A stretch of 64,000 nt of DNA from an uncultured Bacteroidales bacterium (GCA_947164985.1 CAMUYI010000009.1:1-64000), one strand, 5' to 3'. Positions 26,401-36,411 are shown, numbered from the stretch's first letter. Notes: generated from the letters alone by a model not told the origin. A program made the numbers and translations.

Positions 26401-29400
26401 AGTATTTTCCAGATGGGATATCGCCTACTTGAATCGTCTTCGAGATGGTATAGTTATCTCCTTGAAAATGGAAATACTCTGCAGGAACAAGTCCTTTTGG
26501 ATCGCTTGGTTTGAATCTCTCAGAACAAACATATGTACCTCCTTTAGGGAACGTAGCGATGCAAACAGCTTTATCATCCAAGCCATCCGGGGAGGAAGAA
26601 AGCCATATCTTATCTTTCCAAGCCATACTGTATGGTGTACCTCCTTCGATGTTATTCACATTGTATTTAATCTCAAAATCCTGATTAGCCGCCAACCGGG
26701 AAGGAACTTGTAAGTTAGATGGAACAAAATCTGCTCCAGGAGTTCGCAAAACCACAATGGTATCAGACTGCCACCAGTTATTTGGGGTATTGGCAAACTC
26801 ATTTATCGACTCATCAACATCCGCCATAACATGGAATACTGTGTTACCATACCATGCATATGGCAGATAGGCATAGAATGTAACAACAGTAGATTCTCCC
26901 GGAGCCAATGTAGTACGATATGTCGATGATGAGGTAAGTGGTATTAAGTCTGCAGTATTTCTATCTGCAGTATTTGCCATCCATAGTCCATTTCGCCACG
27001 ATTGATTTGTAATCGGCGCTGTTCCTTGGTTAATGATTGTTGCATCCACTTTAATTTGTTTCCCAGAGTACCATGCTTTAGCATATGCTACTCCTGATTC
27101 CGTTAGCGGAGTGGGCGTAAAAAGTGCCGACAAATCTGCATTCATGCCATCGCTAAGTTTGTATTCTTCTACAGAGAGTGGCTCTGCGACAACGCTTGTT
27201 ACTTGCAAATCGGGTACAGGAGGCATCTCCAATTGCAGTTTGGTATAGAAGAAGTTATCGCTGCGAGTGGGCGTTTCGCCTTCTTCATAAACGAGATTAT
27301 AATCTTTGCTCGTTTTTGCATACAAGTATCTATACCCGCTACCGGATGCTGAGGGTTGATATGGATTCGGAACTGCGCCTCCTATTGTATTCCACTCTAT
27401 TGATTGCACATTATACATATCGGCGGTAACCAGTATATACACCTCACCGTATATCTCTTTCGGGAGCGACACCTCGACAGACCGCGTATAACTTTCATCT
27501 TGAGCCAAGGCTTTCACGTTATCCACTTCGGTTAACAACGTAGGTTTGAACTCCGTCAATACAGTACCGGAATAGACATCCATTACCAACCACACACGAT
27601 CTTTCCATTGTTGTGATCCTGTATGTCCCACTCCGTCATTGCGTACATCCCAACTGACTGTCAGTTTTCCTTCCGCTTGGGCGGATGTACAATGTACGGA
27701 TGTGACATGCAAATCCGGCAGTGCACGAATAGAGAAAGACATCGTGTCACTTGCTACCTGTTGTGCTCCATTATTCGCCACGACTACCCATTTGTAGGAA
27801 TGACCGAACTGGAAGAAGCCGGATGATGTATATTGCAATGCCTCTGAGTTATGCAGTACGGGTTGGGTTGCAGGTTGGTTAATACTATCCCATATATAGA
27901 GATCGAATTGTGCGTTCAAAATACGATTCCAACTGATAGTGAATGATGTCACATCCAACAAAGCATGATCAGCCGGTGTCAAATCATTAAACAAGCCAAC
28001 AAGTGCAGGAGCGACAGTAATTGTATGCGTGAAAAGACAAAACTCTTTCCCATTCTGCCAGCCACTTACTGCGTATAACAAACTATTTGCGCCCTCTCCC
28101 TCGTTGACCAATAACATAGAAGGCAACTGCTGCGTGCCTTGCTCCGCACCTCCGAAGATAACATCGGACACAGGCGTTTGTTGCCATACATAGGACAAGG
28201 TCGGGGCTATACGCGTAAAATCAATCTGTTTTGTTTTGTCTCCCTGAGAAACCAATTGTTTTGTCAGTGCTTTCCACTCAGCAAAATCAAACCACAATCC
28301 ATATAGATGGGTTTCTATATTCTGCCAGTTCACAGTTTCCAATGTTTCAAAGAACTGCTGCATTGCATCCAATGAATGTTGTGAGACAGTTCCTAAATTG
28401 ACAATTGGGGCATGTCCGGAACCGGACTGGCGGAAGGTGATGGAATAGCCTGCTTGCTTCACCTTATTATACAAAGCAATGAGATTGGAAAGATTCTGAG
28501 GCGTCAGATTATAGTCCAATTGCAATCCGCTCAAAATGTTAATTACTATATTGCCCGTTACATCGGCTTTGAGCAAGGTGGCAATCAATTCTTCAAAGGA
28601 CGAGAAATTACGTGCTGAAACCACCGTTGTATCCATTTGGAAACTACCGTCTGCTTTCCATGTTGATTGCTCGTTAAGGTAAATAGCAGTCTCCATCACA
28701 TCCTGCTCCGATTCTCCTTGGATGGTTAGGCGTACCGTATAACTTCCTGAATTTTCATACACATGAAGCGGGCTATATTCGGTGCTTGTTTGTCCGTCTC
28801 CAAATTCCCAAAGAACAGACTGAATACGTCCGGAAGATATATTACGGAAACCCACACGATTCTGATACTTATCAAAAGAGAAACTGGCGAACAAGTCATC
28901 TTCATACAAACGTCGTACGAAGATATTACCGCTACGGACACCTATCGGGACTTGAGTGCTGTCCGGACGCATTACCACACCGTGCGTTAGCGCGACAAGA
29001 TAGTTCTTGCCCATCAATGCATCTTCGGGCACAGAGACAGGTATTTCCATTACTTGACCGTTATTGCCTATCAGCACATCTTGCCCTCGCACGCGCATGC
29101 GCCACGTGTTTCCTTCTATATATATTTTTTCCAGCCAATGGTTGCCGACACGACTACTAAGGTGTGCGCCTGCCGTATCCACCGTAAAGCCATCTGGGAA
29201 GGTAAGGTCGATATACATATTCATGACGGGGGTTGAGTTCTCTAACCAGACAGGGTAAAGAATTGTCTGCCCACGCATCGCATTCTCGGTCATACCAAAT
29301 ATATTGTGTCGTTCCCCTGTCGGTGCGCCCGGTTCTGCCGGATTAGATGGATTATAGGCATTGGTAGTGAAATGTGCCTGCAATGCCACATCATGATCCG

Positions 29401-30217
29401 GCATGGTATAGGTGAACGAAGCAGTAGTTGCGATAGTACTATCGTTCTCTGTCCAATGCGAGAAAGTGTATCCAGTTTTTGCAGTCGCTTTTATGGTAAC
29501 CGCTGTCCCAGGTTGATAATTGCTTCCTGAGGAGGGAGAGAAAGAACCTGCTCCAGAAGGACTCACAGAGATATACAACTTATGAGTTGGTTGAAGCAAT
29601 GGAGGTTCAGAAGGGTTGCTCGGATTGTAATTGAAATGAGCCTGCAAATGTGTATCATAGGTTTTGACTACATATTTGAAAGAAGCAGCAGTAGAGATAA
29701 TTTCCCCTTCTTCTGTCCAATATGCAAAATCAAAATTGGTCGATGCACGCGCAGATAGAGAAAGGGTATTTCCTTGCACATATTTATTTCCGTTTGTCAC
29801 CCCTGAGAAGGAACCTCCATCCGCAGGCACACAAGACGCGTACACCCTTGAGTATTGAGGGATATCCGGTGTTGCGGGTTCCGAAGGATTAGAAGGCGTA
29901 TAATCAAAATGCGCAGTTAAGGTCACATTCCGCTCCGGCATCTGATAATCAAACTGAGCATCCTGTGATAAGATAACCCCATTTTCCGCCCAAGCGACAA
30001 ACTGAAAGTCGGTGGAAGCAGTTGCACGCAAACGCACAAAATTTCCGCCTTGCTGCGTAGTGGTAGAACTCGGACTTACTGTTCCTCCACCAGTGGGAGT
30101 AACCCGTAAGGAGAGGGTATAATACTGCCCCGGTTCCGGCGGATTAGAAGGATTATATTGTGCCCATAGACTAAATGAAGTCAGCCATAGGAGCAAACAC
30201 GTCAATACTCTTTTCAT
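23468..30217 (-). CDS. Secreted adhesin-like protein with InlB-type repeats, PKD and many CARDB domains, 2249 aa
   Basis: The signal peptide is MKRVLTCLLLWLTSFSLWAQ. Three bacterial InlB B-like repeats (residues about 32-110, 123-195 and 205-285; motif VTPTGGGTVSPSS ... FVAWAENG ... MPERNVTLTAHF) are separated by PSNPSEP linkers. A cohesin-like segment (about 305-420) and a PKD domain (about 443-520, WEFGDGQTSTEYSPLHVY) come next. From about 840 to 1900 there is a long series of CARDB domains (PDLVVTNLSVPAVIYGGEPV, YTVTNIGEFEADG and similar), modules used in cell-surface adhesion. The C-terminus (GTITVAVYILK) is not a clear T9SS tail. It lies 12 bp after the BspA-like gene and 3 bp before the Rhs gene, so the three are co-translated. 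Probable extended surface fibre; ligand unknown. Confidence 0.85.
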   Translation of the reverse strand: MKRVLTCLLLWLTSFSLWAQYNPSNPPEPGQYYTLSLRVTPTGGGTVSPSSTTTQQGGNFVRLRATASTDFQFVAWAENGVILSQDAQFDYQMPERNVTLTAHFDYTPSNPSEPATPDIPQYSRVYASCVPADGGSFSGVTNGNKYVQGNTLSLSARASTNFDFAYWTEEGEIISTAASFKYVVKTYDTHLQAHFNYNPSNPSEPPLLQPTHKLYISVSPSGAGSFSPSSGSNYQPGTAVTIKATAKTGYTFSHWTENDSTIATTASFTYTMPDHDVALQAHFTTNAYNPSNPAEPGAPTGERHNIFGMTENAMRGQTILYPVWLENSTPVMNMYIDLTFPDGFTVDTAGAHLSSRVGNHWLEKIYIEGNTWRMRVRGQDVLIGNNGQVMEIPVSVPEDALMGKNYLVALTHGVVMRPDSTQVPIGVRSGNIFVRRLYEDDLFASFSFDKYQNRVGFRNISSGRIQSVLWEFGDGQTSTEYSPLHVYENSGSYTVRLTIQGESEQDVMETAIYLNEQSTWKADGSFQMDTTVVSARNFSSFEELIATLLKADVTGNIVINILSGLQLDYNLTPQNLSNLIALYNKVKQAGYSITFRQSGSGHAPIVNLGTVSQHSLDAMQQFFETLETVNWQNIETHLYGLWFDFAEWKALTKQLVSQGDKTKQIDFTRIAPTLSYVWQQTPVSDVIFGGAEQGTQQLPSMLLVNEGEGANSLLYAVSGWQNGKEFCLFTHTITVAPALVGLFNDLTPADHALLDVTSFTISWNRILNAQFDLYIWDSINQPATQPVLHNSEALQYTSSGFFQFGHSYKWVVVANNGAQQVASDTMSFSIRALPDLHVTSVHCTSAQAEGKLTVSWDVRNDGVGHTGSQQWKDRVWLVMDVYSGTVLTEFKPTLLTEVDNVKALAQDESYTRSVEVSLPKEIYGEVYILVTADMYNVQSIEWNTIGGAVPNPYQPSASGSGYRYLYAKTSKDYNLVYEEGETPTRSDNFFYTKLQLEMPPVPDLQVTSVVAEPLSVEEYKLSDGMNADLSALFTPTPLTESGVAYAKAWYSGKQIKVDATIINQGTAPITNQSWRNGLWMANTADRNTADLIPLTSSSTYRTTLAPGESTVVTFYAYLPYAWYGNTVFHVMADVDESINEFANTPNNWWQSDTIVVLRTPGADFVPSNLQVPSRLAANQDFEIKYNVNNIEGGTPYSMAWKDKIWLSSSPDGLDDKAVCIATFPKGGTYVCSERFKPSDPKGLVPAEYFHFQGDNYTISKTIQVGDIPSGKYYIYVQVDAENNVDETETGENNNIIRSDSIRFVEPDLVITQFTMSRDTLTTGDQVALSWTIQNNGQADLQNGHSSDNLYATINQDGSNAVVVTTLQNDITIPVGGTKTLRANVTVPKMTQLDGIRYFFLDINKRHTIKESNTTNNRSSLIKTVCVYTEEERIPPVAGPAIAINDINSPVELFTDSTGVIIFRLTNIGDKRIEQDVTKEIFLSTSYSFSAQNAVSLQTISIEGSSADLRADASVMVTVRFRVPADVLGGNYYLHIRCDEKNTIQSKNKSKSHAYRPVWVNGQLPDPILVNVAMPDTFYTSQPDTIRFAWQNRGTWRNPKFDTKVYLSKTESFNKYDNANNVLLVTIKCPELSPNQQQAFQQVVTIEDKLAGKWYLHIVPDGKNQAFKSDSAKDYSQGVVVDLSAVPDLTVASVQAPQTWRAGEQVDIAYIIQNISEITTRQSKWADDFWLSPSSKLDTKNATKLGARTHSGILNPNQAYNASVSYTVPAEMHGNYMLYVRTDVGNAVVESDEDNNYKAIPIYIQDANDHPADLVVTNLSVPAVIYGGEPVSITYTVTNIGEFEADGDLRDILYLSNDSQWDTQDNMAGVVSGAVRLAPGEQITRTATGVISSTISGTYYLILRTNSTRTIAESDYENNIASTSSPLQLDFRTLEIGADYNVNAHALVKLTVQEGNNQSVVVRLSHPAGAAAGLYVTQGAVPSTSRNNWHSAKLQTNQQEVVLSNISAGTYYILAQDNGATMLADEFAFSLSGYQQPQGAAMSLKAETVNFGATSLDLTQGGNGGWVTTNINGALFDSIMDFRLMSGSRTLPAEVVTWDGGTKSAVTFNLNEAEVGTYSLVSELPNGLQGTLENAFEVVEGRAFDLGLKLDFPAALRAGTQYFPFTFSYANGGTTDVELSEIRIVVNEGVIGLSVEELLANPQQTLIYKPHSETNARGYVSIPPGEQGIVNVYCTPPSSGTITVAVYILK

Positions 30218-30229
30218 AGTCGAAAGGGA

Positions 30230-33200
30230 TTAACGAACAATTACTTTATTATATGTATTGCTAGATTGTATCATATATACTCCGGCTGGCAGGTGTAATG
30301 ATTGGAGTTCTGCAGAACCGGAGATACGGCCTACGCATCTACCATCAAGTGTGTAAACAGCTCCGCCCATCTCAGCTTTCTGCGAGTCAATATTTTCTAT
30401 TCCGGTACTAATCGGACGCGGACCAAACACGAGAGCAAATCGTGCGCTATTTTCTCCTGCCATATCGGTAGAGAATATATATGGTGCACTATGCAAATCG
30501 TGACTTATACCAAGTTGATTATCCACAAGCGTAATATCGGATGTCGCGACAGCGGACAATGTATATTCTCCGGCATTGGGGATATACATCCCTAATGCTA
30601 CGATACCATTATCCAACGGGCGCTCGTTTATTGCAAGTCTGTTACCCTCCCCATCTATCGTGTATATTTGCGGGCATTCGGCATCCATACTCATAAACTT
30701 GGAAGCATCACACGTGAGTTCATACGACAATGATGCAGCATCGTTGATTACGACACGGGCATCATCCGACAGCCCATTGGCAGCAAGTATTGAAAGATTG
30801 TACACCTTGCGATTGATTGCAGACGGTGTGCGTCTAACCGGTGCTCCAGCGGTATTTGAATGACTAATATCCGTAGTCACTTGCCGTCCCTCGCGATGGA
30901 AGATAATGTTATCCACTGCTTCCGGTTTTTGAACAAAAAATGCTTCCATCGGGCGTAAGGCATAGTTGTCATCTGCGATTGAATATGCTTTGTATGTTGA
31001 GCCCGTCCAGACGGTGATCGGAGCCGTGAAATCCATATACCAGATATCATAATAACTCGGATACGGGTTGCCGATGAAGTTCCAACTCTCATTGGCTGCA
31101 CTCTCCGAGGTGTATGTTTGCAACGGAACAACGACATCTTCCGTTCTAAATATGAGCGTGTCGCTATGGTTGATAGACGGCATACGAATCCATCCGGTAC
31201 TATTACTTTGAACAATATAACCTTGTCCTTGATGAAGCACTCCGTCAGTCACGTTTTGCCAACTACTACCCGTCCCTTTGGAAGCTCTATTCGCCGCATT
31301 ATAATAGCGGAATACAAATTGCTCAGGGTCGCTATGCTCTGCCACACAAGTTAAATCCACATCGTATAATGGCGTCATGAAATACCACTTACCAGACTCG
31401 TTCATATAGTAAGAAGTATGAGCGGTATCTGCCATCATAAACGGGCATGAATTAACAAAAGCAGCCGAAGTCGAACCACTACTAAGGAATTCGAAATCAT
31501 TTACCGGCATAGGAGCAGCACCGCCCACGGTTAATTTACCGCCACGTACAATTCGAATACTCGGTTTCCCTGTCGGACGTCTGTTATTCGTAAGCATCAA
31601 ATCACCAACTATATCCATAAAGTCGGGATCCTCACCCTCAATAATAGTTCCAAACTTATACCAATACGTATCTAATTTGTATGTTGCCACAGCAAAAGAG
31701 GGCACTTGCAGTGTGATAGTACTTTTAGCACGCCCCGATACGAATGGGTCGGAAGTGATAGATGGCGGTGTTGCCGACGGACACACAATGGTTTCTACCG
31801 ATGTACACGAATTAAATGTATTATCATAGCCTACGGAAGCAGAAGATGGAAGTTTGATATATTTAAGAGAGCTACAATATTGGAAAGCATTATAACCCAG
31901 AGAACTTAATCTAATTGGAAGTTTCAATGAGTCCAATGCGCTACAGTACTCAAATGCTTGATAATTGATTGTTCGTAAACTTTCCGGCAAATCGAAGGAC
32001 AGAAGATTAGTTGCATTGGAGAAGCAATAATAATCTATTGTTTTAAGATTTTGAGGGAAATGAACAAGAGACAACTTGCTACAATAGGAGCACATATAGG
32101 AAGGCAAAGTAGTTATTGCATCTGATAAAATAAGCGTATCTAATGAAGAACATTGATAGAAACAATATTTTCCCACCGATGTTACTGAATTCGGCATGAC
32201 TATTTTTTTGAGGCTTGTTTTTTGGAAACAATAATCACCTATTGAATTCAGTTGAGATCCTTCCGCGAATGAGATATTATACATCTTACTTTCGTTAAAA
32301 GCATACTTTCCTATAGACGTTACCGTTGACGGAATATGCAGTTGTCTAAGTTGAGTTTTTTCAAAAGCATAGTCACCAATGGTTTGAACGCCTTCCGGTA
32401 ATACTAAATAGTTAAGCGATGTTCTGTTTTGAAATTGCTTCGCTGCAATTTCCGTAAACGAAGCCTCACTAAGATCCAAACCACGTAAGTTGGTCATTTG
32501 TTTAATATTAGACCAGTCTGTACTATTAAGATTTCCTTTTATCTTTAGAAGCTTCACATCCGTCAACACATCATGTATATAAAGAACTTCTACTCCTAAT
32601 GTTCCTGCATACTCCAATTCCACTTCCGTCCATTCTGAGGTTAGGGAGATGTTCTGAATGCGAGATGTACTATTGGCATATGAGGAATTTGATCCAATCC
32701 AGTCTCTCCATCGAATAGTATATGTTCCCGGGGCCAACAGTATCGAACGATTGGCATATGAGGTAATGCCGTTCTCCTCCCAAACAATATCATCATTAAT
32801 GTATGTAGTTAGTTTATGATATGTTGTATTCGTTGTTGATGTACTATTATCTATTTTTGATATGCAATCAAAGGAGAACAAAGACGGATCAGTAATAGTA
32901 AAGGTTGTAGAGAAAGAAGACGTTGAAGATACACTACCATAGTTACTATTACGAATAGAACCGTCAGATAAAATGATCCAAGGATAGGTCTCTTCGTTTT
33001 GGAATGTTAGCGGCATGGATTCGTCTGCTAACACAACTGTTTCCAAAGGGTGTACCTCTAACACACGAATATTGCGAATGCCGCTCGTACGGTTATATGA
33101 ACTTGAAGCGCTTGACACAGAATCACGGAATGTAACCACATGTGTTCCTGCCGGCAAGAAGAACTGTTTCGAAGATACTGTAGTAGAAGTATTCTCGTCC

Positions 33201-34189
33201 AAATATACACCATCTACATAACACATAAGAGTATGGTATGAGGTATAATAATTTATCCAACTGAATTGGACCTGCGTTTGGTATTGAGATTCATACGTAA
33301 ACGAGAACTCTGATTTGGATTGATTTACAGACTTGTTCGTACTGCAAATATAGCCATTATTATATTGCCACGGGTATATTTCGTCATTAATGAAGATAAT
33401 AGTATCCACAGAAGCTGACTCGCGTAATACCACCTGTTGCAATGGGTCAGTTATTACAACCTCCGGTTGGGTATTTTCCGTGCATGCAACCGTTTGATAC
33501 GGGATATAAGAATCATTTTCCTCGTCATATTCACCCAATTCAATACACATCGATGAATTTATATCAGTTATATCTTCCGTTTGGAGTTGTCCTTCGCCGC
33601 AACTTATTACACAACTTATTTCCTCTACATCTTCTGCAAAAGAATATTTGTATGTATTGTTCCCCAATGATGCCATTGCCTCTCCCGGCCACTGAGAACT
33701 TGTATAATCCCCCCATGCGAATATATACGGTTCTCCGTAATTTGTCACCATCGAGGAGGGAATCTTCACAGTAATAGTAATTGCATTAGACTCTACCACA
33801 TACACCGTTATCTTGGTTATTCTGGCTTGTGAAGTGGTAGTGAAAGACCAAGTGGTACTATTTACTGTATTCTCATTTTCAAGACCTCCAGTGTATGTAC
33901 CAGAACATTCAAAAGAGATTTTGCTAATTAGTTTAGAGCCTGCACTGACATTAATCACAGCCCCCTTATAACAACGTAAGGTTGTATTGTCCCCATACGC
34001 TTTGTCACAAGTAAAGGACACTCCATTTTTAGTAGAAGAAACTTCACTACCCGTACCTGACGTACCTAATCCGGCAAACTCAGTAGCGTCAAAAGATACA
34101 GATGTGGAATTACTTTCTTGTCCCATTGTCTGAACACTAAATAACATTGCGCATAGTGCACAAACGAGGAAGTAGAGTTTTTGTTGCAT
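30230..34189 (-). CDS. Secreted BspA-like leucine-rich-repeat protein with starch-binding-like module and T9SS tail, 1319 aa
   Basis: The signal peptide is MQQKLYFLVCALCAMLFSVQ. Residues about 150-215 (ITVKIPSSM ... YIFAWGDYTSSQWPGEAM) resemble the starch-binding module of family CBM26. Two similar beta-rich blocks with WRDWIGSN/FRDSVSSAS follow. From about 535 to 805 there are BspA-type leucine-rich repeats (TSLNYLVLPEGVQTIGDYAF, LRQLHIPSTVTSIGKYAFNE and so on), which bind host or bacterial surface proteins in known examples. The C-terminal 80 residues (AVYTLDGRCVGRISGS ... LPAGVYMIQSS ... NKVIVR) are a type A T9SS sorting domain. It is the first gene of the four-protein operon and has a leader of about 355 nt. 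Confidence 0.88.
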   Translation of the reverse strand: MQQKLYFLVCALCAMLFSVQTMGQESNSTSVSFDATEFAGLGTSGTGSEVSSTKNGVSFTCDKAYGDNTTLRCYKGAVINVSAGSKLISKISFECSGTYTGGLENENTVNSTTWSFTTTSQARITKITVYVVESNAITITVKIPSSMVTNYGEPYIFAWGDYTSSQWPGEAMASLGNNTYKYSFAEDVEEISCVISCGEGQLQTEDITDINSSMCIELGEYDEENDSYIPYQTVACTENTQPEVVITDPLQQVVLRESASVDTIIFINDEIYPWQYNNGYICSTNKSVNQSKSEFSFTYESQYQTQVQFSWINYYTSYHTLMCYVDGVYLDENTSTTVSSKQFFLPAGTHVVTFRDSVSSASSSYNRTSGIRNIRVLEVHPLETVVLADESMPLTFQNEETYPWIILSDGSIRNSNYGSVSSTSSFSTTFTITDPSLFSFDCISKIDNSTSTTNTTYHKLTTYINDDIVWEENGITSYANRSILLAPGTYTIRWRDWIGSNSSYANSTSRIQNISLTSEWTEVELEYAGTLGVEVLYIHDVLTDVKLLKIKGNLNSTDWSNIKQMTNLRGLDLSEASFTEIAAKQFQNRTSLNYLVLPEGVQTIGDYAFEKTQLRQLHIPSTVTSIGKYAFNESKMYNISFAEGSQLNSIGDYCFQKTSLKKIVMPNSVTSVGKYCFYQCSSLDTLILSDAITTLPSYMCSYCSKLSLVHFPQNLKTIDYYCFSNATNLLSFDLPESLRTINYQAFEYCSALDSLKLPIRLSSLGYNAFQYCSSLKYIKLPSSASVGYDNTFNSCTSVETIVCPSATPPSITSDPFVSGRAKSTITLQVPSFAVATYKLDTYWYKFGTIIEGEDPDFMDIVGDLMLTNNRRPTGKPSIRIVRGGKLTVGGAAPMPVNDFEFLSSGSTSAAFVNSCPFMMADTAHTSYYMNESGKWYFMTPLYDVDLTCVAEHSDPEQFVFRYYNAANRASKGTGSSWQNVTDGVLHQGQGYIVQSNSTGWIRMPSINHSDTLIFRTEDVVVPLQTYTSESAANESWNFIGNPYPSYYDIWYMDFTAPITVWTGSTYKAYSIADDNYALRPMEAFFVQKPEAVDNIIFHREGRQVTTDISHSNTAGAPVRRTPSAINRKVYNLSILAANGLSDDARVVINDAASLSYELTCDASKFMSMDAECPQIYTIDGEGNRLAINERPLDNGIVALGMYIPNAGEYTLSAVATSDITLVDNQLGISHDLHSAPYIFSTDMAGENSARFALVFGPRPISTGIENIDSQKAEMGGAVYTLDGRCVGRISGSAELQSLHLPAGVYMIQSSNTYNKVIVR

Positions 34190-34550
34190 AATAATTTTGA
34201 TTTATTTGGATTAATACTATTTTGGCTTTAAAAACATAAAAGCGTGAAAGTTATATACGCTCATTCTCCACATTGAGGTTTCTGCAAGACCCTACCACAA
34301 GAATAAGCAATAACGTCCACGCCGATATGCATAACACGCTCTCTGCGTGACTATATACATATCCATGAACGTTCATTGCACTATCTTGTTTGGGCGGTGA
34401 ATTTTTGCAGGATTCCAATGTACCAAAACAAGCGTCAATAAACGCCTTTTATGTCAAAATTGTTGCCTCTCCCCGAAACGACATAAACCCGTTCCGGCGT
34501 GATGGCGGTCGAATTTGCAGGCGCGCATAAATACACATACACAAACCCGG
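34190..34550 (-). promoter_or_regulatory. Long untranslated leader of the secreted-protein operon
   Basis: About 355 nt separate the predicted transcription start from the BspA-like start codon. No convincing ORF is seen. The leader holds several short inverted segments (around 34300-34400) but no riboswitch that I recognise. Its length suggests post-transcriptional control. Confidence 0.5.
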
Positions 34551-34553
34551 GCA

Positions 34554-34584
34554 CAAAGGTACAAGAAAATCTGCATATATGCAA
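34554..34584 (-). promoter_or_regulatory. Promoter of the secreted-protein operon
   Basis: TTG (34584-34582), a 20-nt spacer and TACCTTTG (34561-34554) on the minus strand, the same layout as the promoters at 12.36, 36.82 and 40.89 kb. Confidence 0.8.
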
Positions 34585-34669
34585 GAAAACAGACAAAAAT
34601 CTGCCAAATTTCTACATTTTGTAAGGAAAATTGGAGGCAATGGGAGAAATGGAGAAAAAAAAATCACTA

Positions 34670-34941
34670 GTCAACTAGACAGGGGTATACAAAGAAGAGA
34701 CGCTAAGCGGGCGATAGAGCAGATGATAAAAGCGGATGGAGAGCGGCGTCAACTAGACACCTGTAATACAAAGAAGAAAGATGGCGCGAGCTTGAGAATG
34801 TCGGCAACTAGCCGACGTAATACAAAGAAGAGGAATAGGAGCGGGCGGGGGGATGTCGGCAACTAGCCGACGTAATTCGAAGAAGAGAGATTGCGCGGGC
34901 GCGGGAATGTCGGCAACTAGACGACGAAATTCGAAGAAGAG
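34670..34941. repeat. Tandem array of hairpin elements, period about 55 bp
   Basis: Five copies occur at 34670, 34748, 34800, 34855 and 34909. Each has a hairpin: GTCGGC-AACTA-GCCGAC in copies 3 and 4, a variant with outer GTCG/CGAC in copy 5, and a short GTC-AACTA-GAC in copies 1 and 2. Each is followed by TAAT(A/T)C(A/G)AAGAAGAG. Centres of copies 2-5 are 55, 55 and 54 bp apart. The 21-22-bp segments between units are themselves similar (GCGCGGGC-like), so this is a tandem repeat, not a CRISPR. No gene overlaps it. Confidence 0.85.
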
Positions 34942-34965
34942 ATAGAGATACGGCAAAAGAAGCCC

Positions 34966-34998
34966 AAGGGTAGCGCAAGGGTAGCGCAAGGGTAGCGG
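34966..34998. repeat. Three tandem AAGGGTAGCGC repeats
   Basis: The 11-bp unit AAGGGTAGCGC is present twice exactly and a third time with one change at the end. It directly follows the hairpin array. A degenerate relative (AGCGCAAGGTCAGCG) appears near 63272 in the intergenic region before orphan gene B. Confidence 0.85.
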
Positions 34999-35307
34999 AA
35001 AGGATTTACGATATTACGTTGCCAAATATGCATAACTTTCGAAAATATAAAATTATTAGATTTTTATTATCCCTTCATTTGAAGGTAACCATCTTCCACT
35101 TGGTTTGTATAGTATTAGTTTTATTCGTCAAGTTCCTTATTAATCAAACATACATCCGGGGTTTAGGTCTTGAGGGCTGCGCCAAATGATGTGGTATTCC
35201 GCCAAGCGGTTTTGTTCTACAGCTCCTTCCATATCTTGGTCTTAGTTTTTTGCTTCACACACAATTTTGCGCTGCAAAATTACACATTATATCGCAACCC
35301 TTTCGAG
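34999..35307. other. AT-rich intergenic stretch, no gene seen
   Basis: Between the repeat array and the end of hipA I see no ORF with a plausible start, no tRNA and no clear terminator. Confidence 0.6.
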
Positions 35308-36411
35308 TCACGATTTATTATTTATGATGTCTCTTATTTCCTCGATAATCTGTTTGCCTCGGCGGGCAGGGATGCGAATCGATTCTCCGGCAGTGATCAT
35401 GTCTGCATCCGTAGGATTTCCATTGCCCATAACGGAGGTTGCATGTTGACCGTGATAGCCCTCTATGTTGGGCAACAGGTCATATGCAGGAGCGAGATGC
35501 CAGTGACCATCCTGCCAGATAAAACTGAAGTTCTTAGCATGGTCGTCTTTGTTCTGTATGAGCACATTAAAAGCCATTCGGCGGAACATCTGTTCCACTT
35601 GTTGCGGCGACTGCGTGAGCCAACCGGTCAGACTGAGCAGCGTCTTATAGTCCGTCTTAGGCGGATTGATACTCTCGCATAGGAGCGCTGCCGCAGTCGC
35701 TACATGCAGTCGTTCGCCCGATTCCGTACGGTCAAAGAGCTGCGAAGCGAAATACTTACCGTCTATCAGCCGGCATTCCGGAATGTCTATACCGCACTGC
35801 GCTGCCAATTGCATATAGCGGTACTCCTGCATACCGATATCGGTCGGATCGTAGGTATGGCGGAACTTCACGAGCCATTCTTTATCATCTTGCTTCAACA
35901 AGCACTTAGGCCGACAACCGCCCGAGTTGCCGCTGTTGAAATAAAGCACATCTGCTCCTTGAGTTGTTTTCTCAGCCAGCACATCCAGCGCCATCTGCTG
36001 CAATGCATCCAGTTCGGGAAGCAGTGTCTGAGCGGTTGGACTATATGCCGGTTCGTACGTCAATGCTCCCATTCCAGCACTGCCCACAATAGCCAGTCTT
36101 TGCAGAGGCGACAGCGCAAAATCATCGATTCCTTGCTCTTTGAGCAAACGGTTCAACAGATAGCGACCGTATCCGTCAGGCAGACTATCTTCGAAAATGC
36201 TGAAATTGCCATAAAAAGGTGTGCGCGGCGCGATGTAAAGCTTATTGCTCAGCGGTAACTCAAGCGGAGAGATGGAGAAACCATTAGCCAACCACTCGTC
36301 TGCGTACTGGAAAACCGCCGACTCGCTATCCGGACTCATCATCAGCGTCCCGACCAAATGGCCGTGGTATTTCACCAGCAGTTTGTCTATGTCCCGTAAC
36401 CCGTAACCCAT
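35308..36411 (-). CDS. hipA: HipA-like serine/threonine kinase toxin
   Basis: A 367-residue protein in the usual HipA size range, with an N-terminal HipA couple-domain-like region (VKYHGHLVGTL ... FSISPLELPLS ... FEDSLPDGYGRYLLNRLL). A Gly-rich nucleotide loop (NSGGCRPK, near residue 160), the catalytic segment NKDDHAKNFSF (near 289) and the metal-binding YDLLPN (near 312) are all present, so the kinase should be active. In known systems HipA phosphorylates a tRNA synthetase and arrests growth unless bound by HipB. The gene starts 3 bp after the hipB stop, within a heptamer repeat. All key residues look intact. Confidence 0.9.
   Translation of the reverse strand: MGYGLRDIDKLLVKYHGHLVGTLMMSPDSESAVFQYADEWLANGFSISPLELPLSNKLYIAPRTPFYGNFSIFEDSLPDGYGRYLLNRLLKEQGIDDFALSPLQRLAIVGSAGMGALTYEPAYSPTAQTLLPELDALQQMALDVLAEKTTQGADVLYFNSGNSGGCRPKCLLKQDDKEWLVKFRHTYDPTDIGMQEYRYMQLAAQCGIDIPECRLIDGKYFASQLFDRTESGERLHVATAAALLCESINPPKTDYKTLLSLTGWLTQSPQQVEQMFRRMAFNVLIQNKDDHAKNFSFIWQDGHWHLAPAYDLLPNIEGYHGQHATSVMGNGNPTDADMITAGESIRIPARRGKQIIEEIRDIINNKS

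Noticed and set aside
34670..34941. CRISPR array
   Set aside because: Period is near 55 bp, but the repeats are degenerate, the intervening 21-22-bp segments resemble each other, and no cas gene is present.
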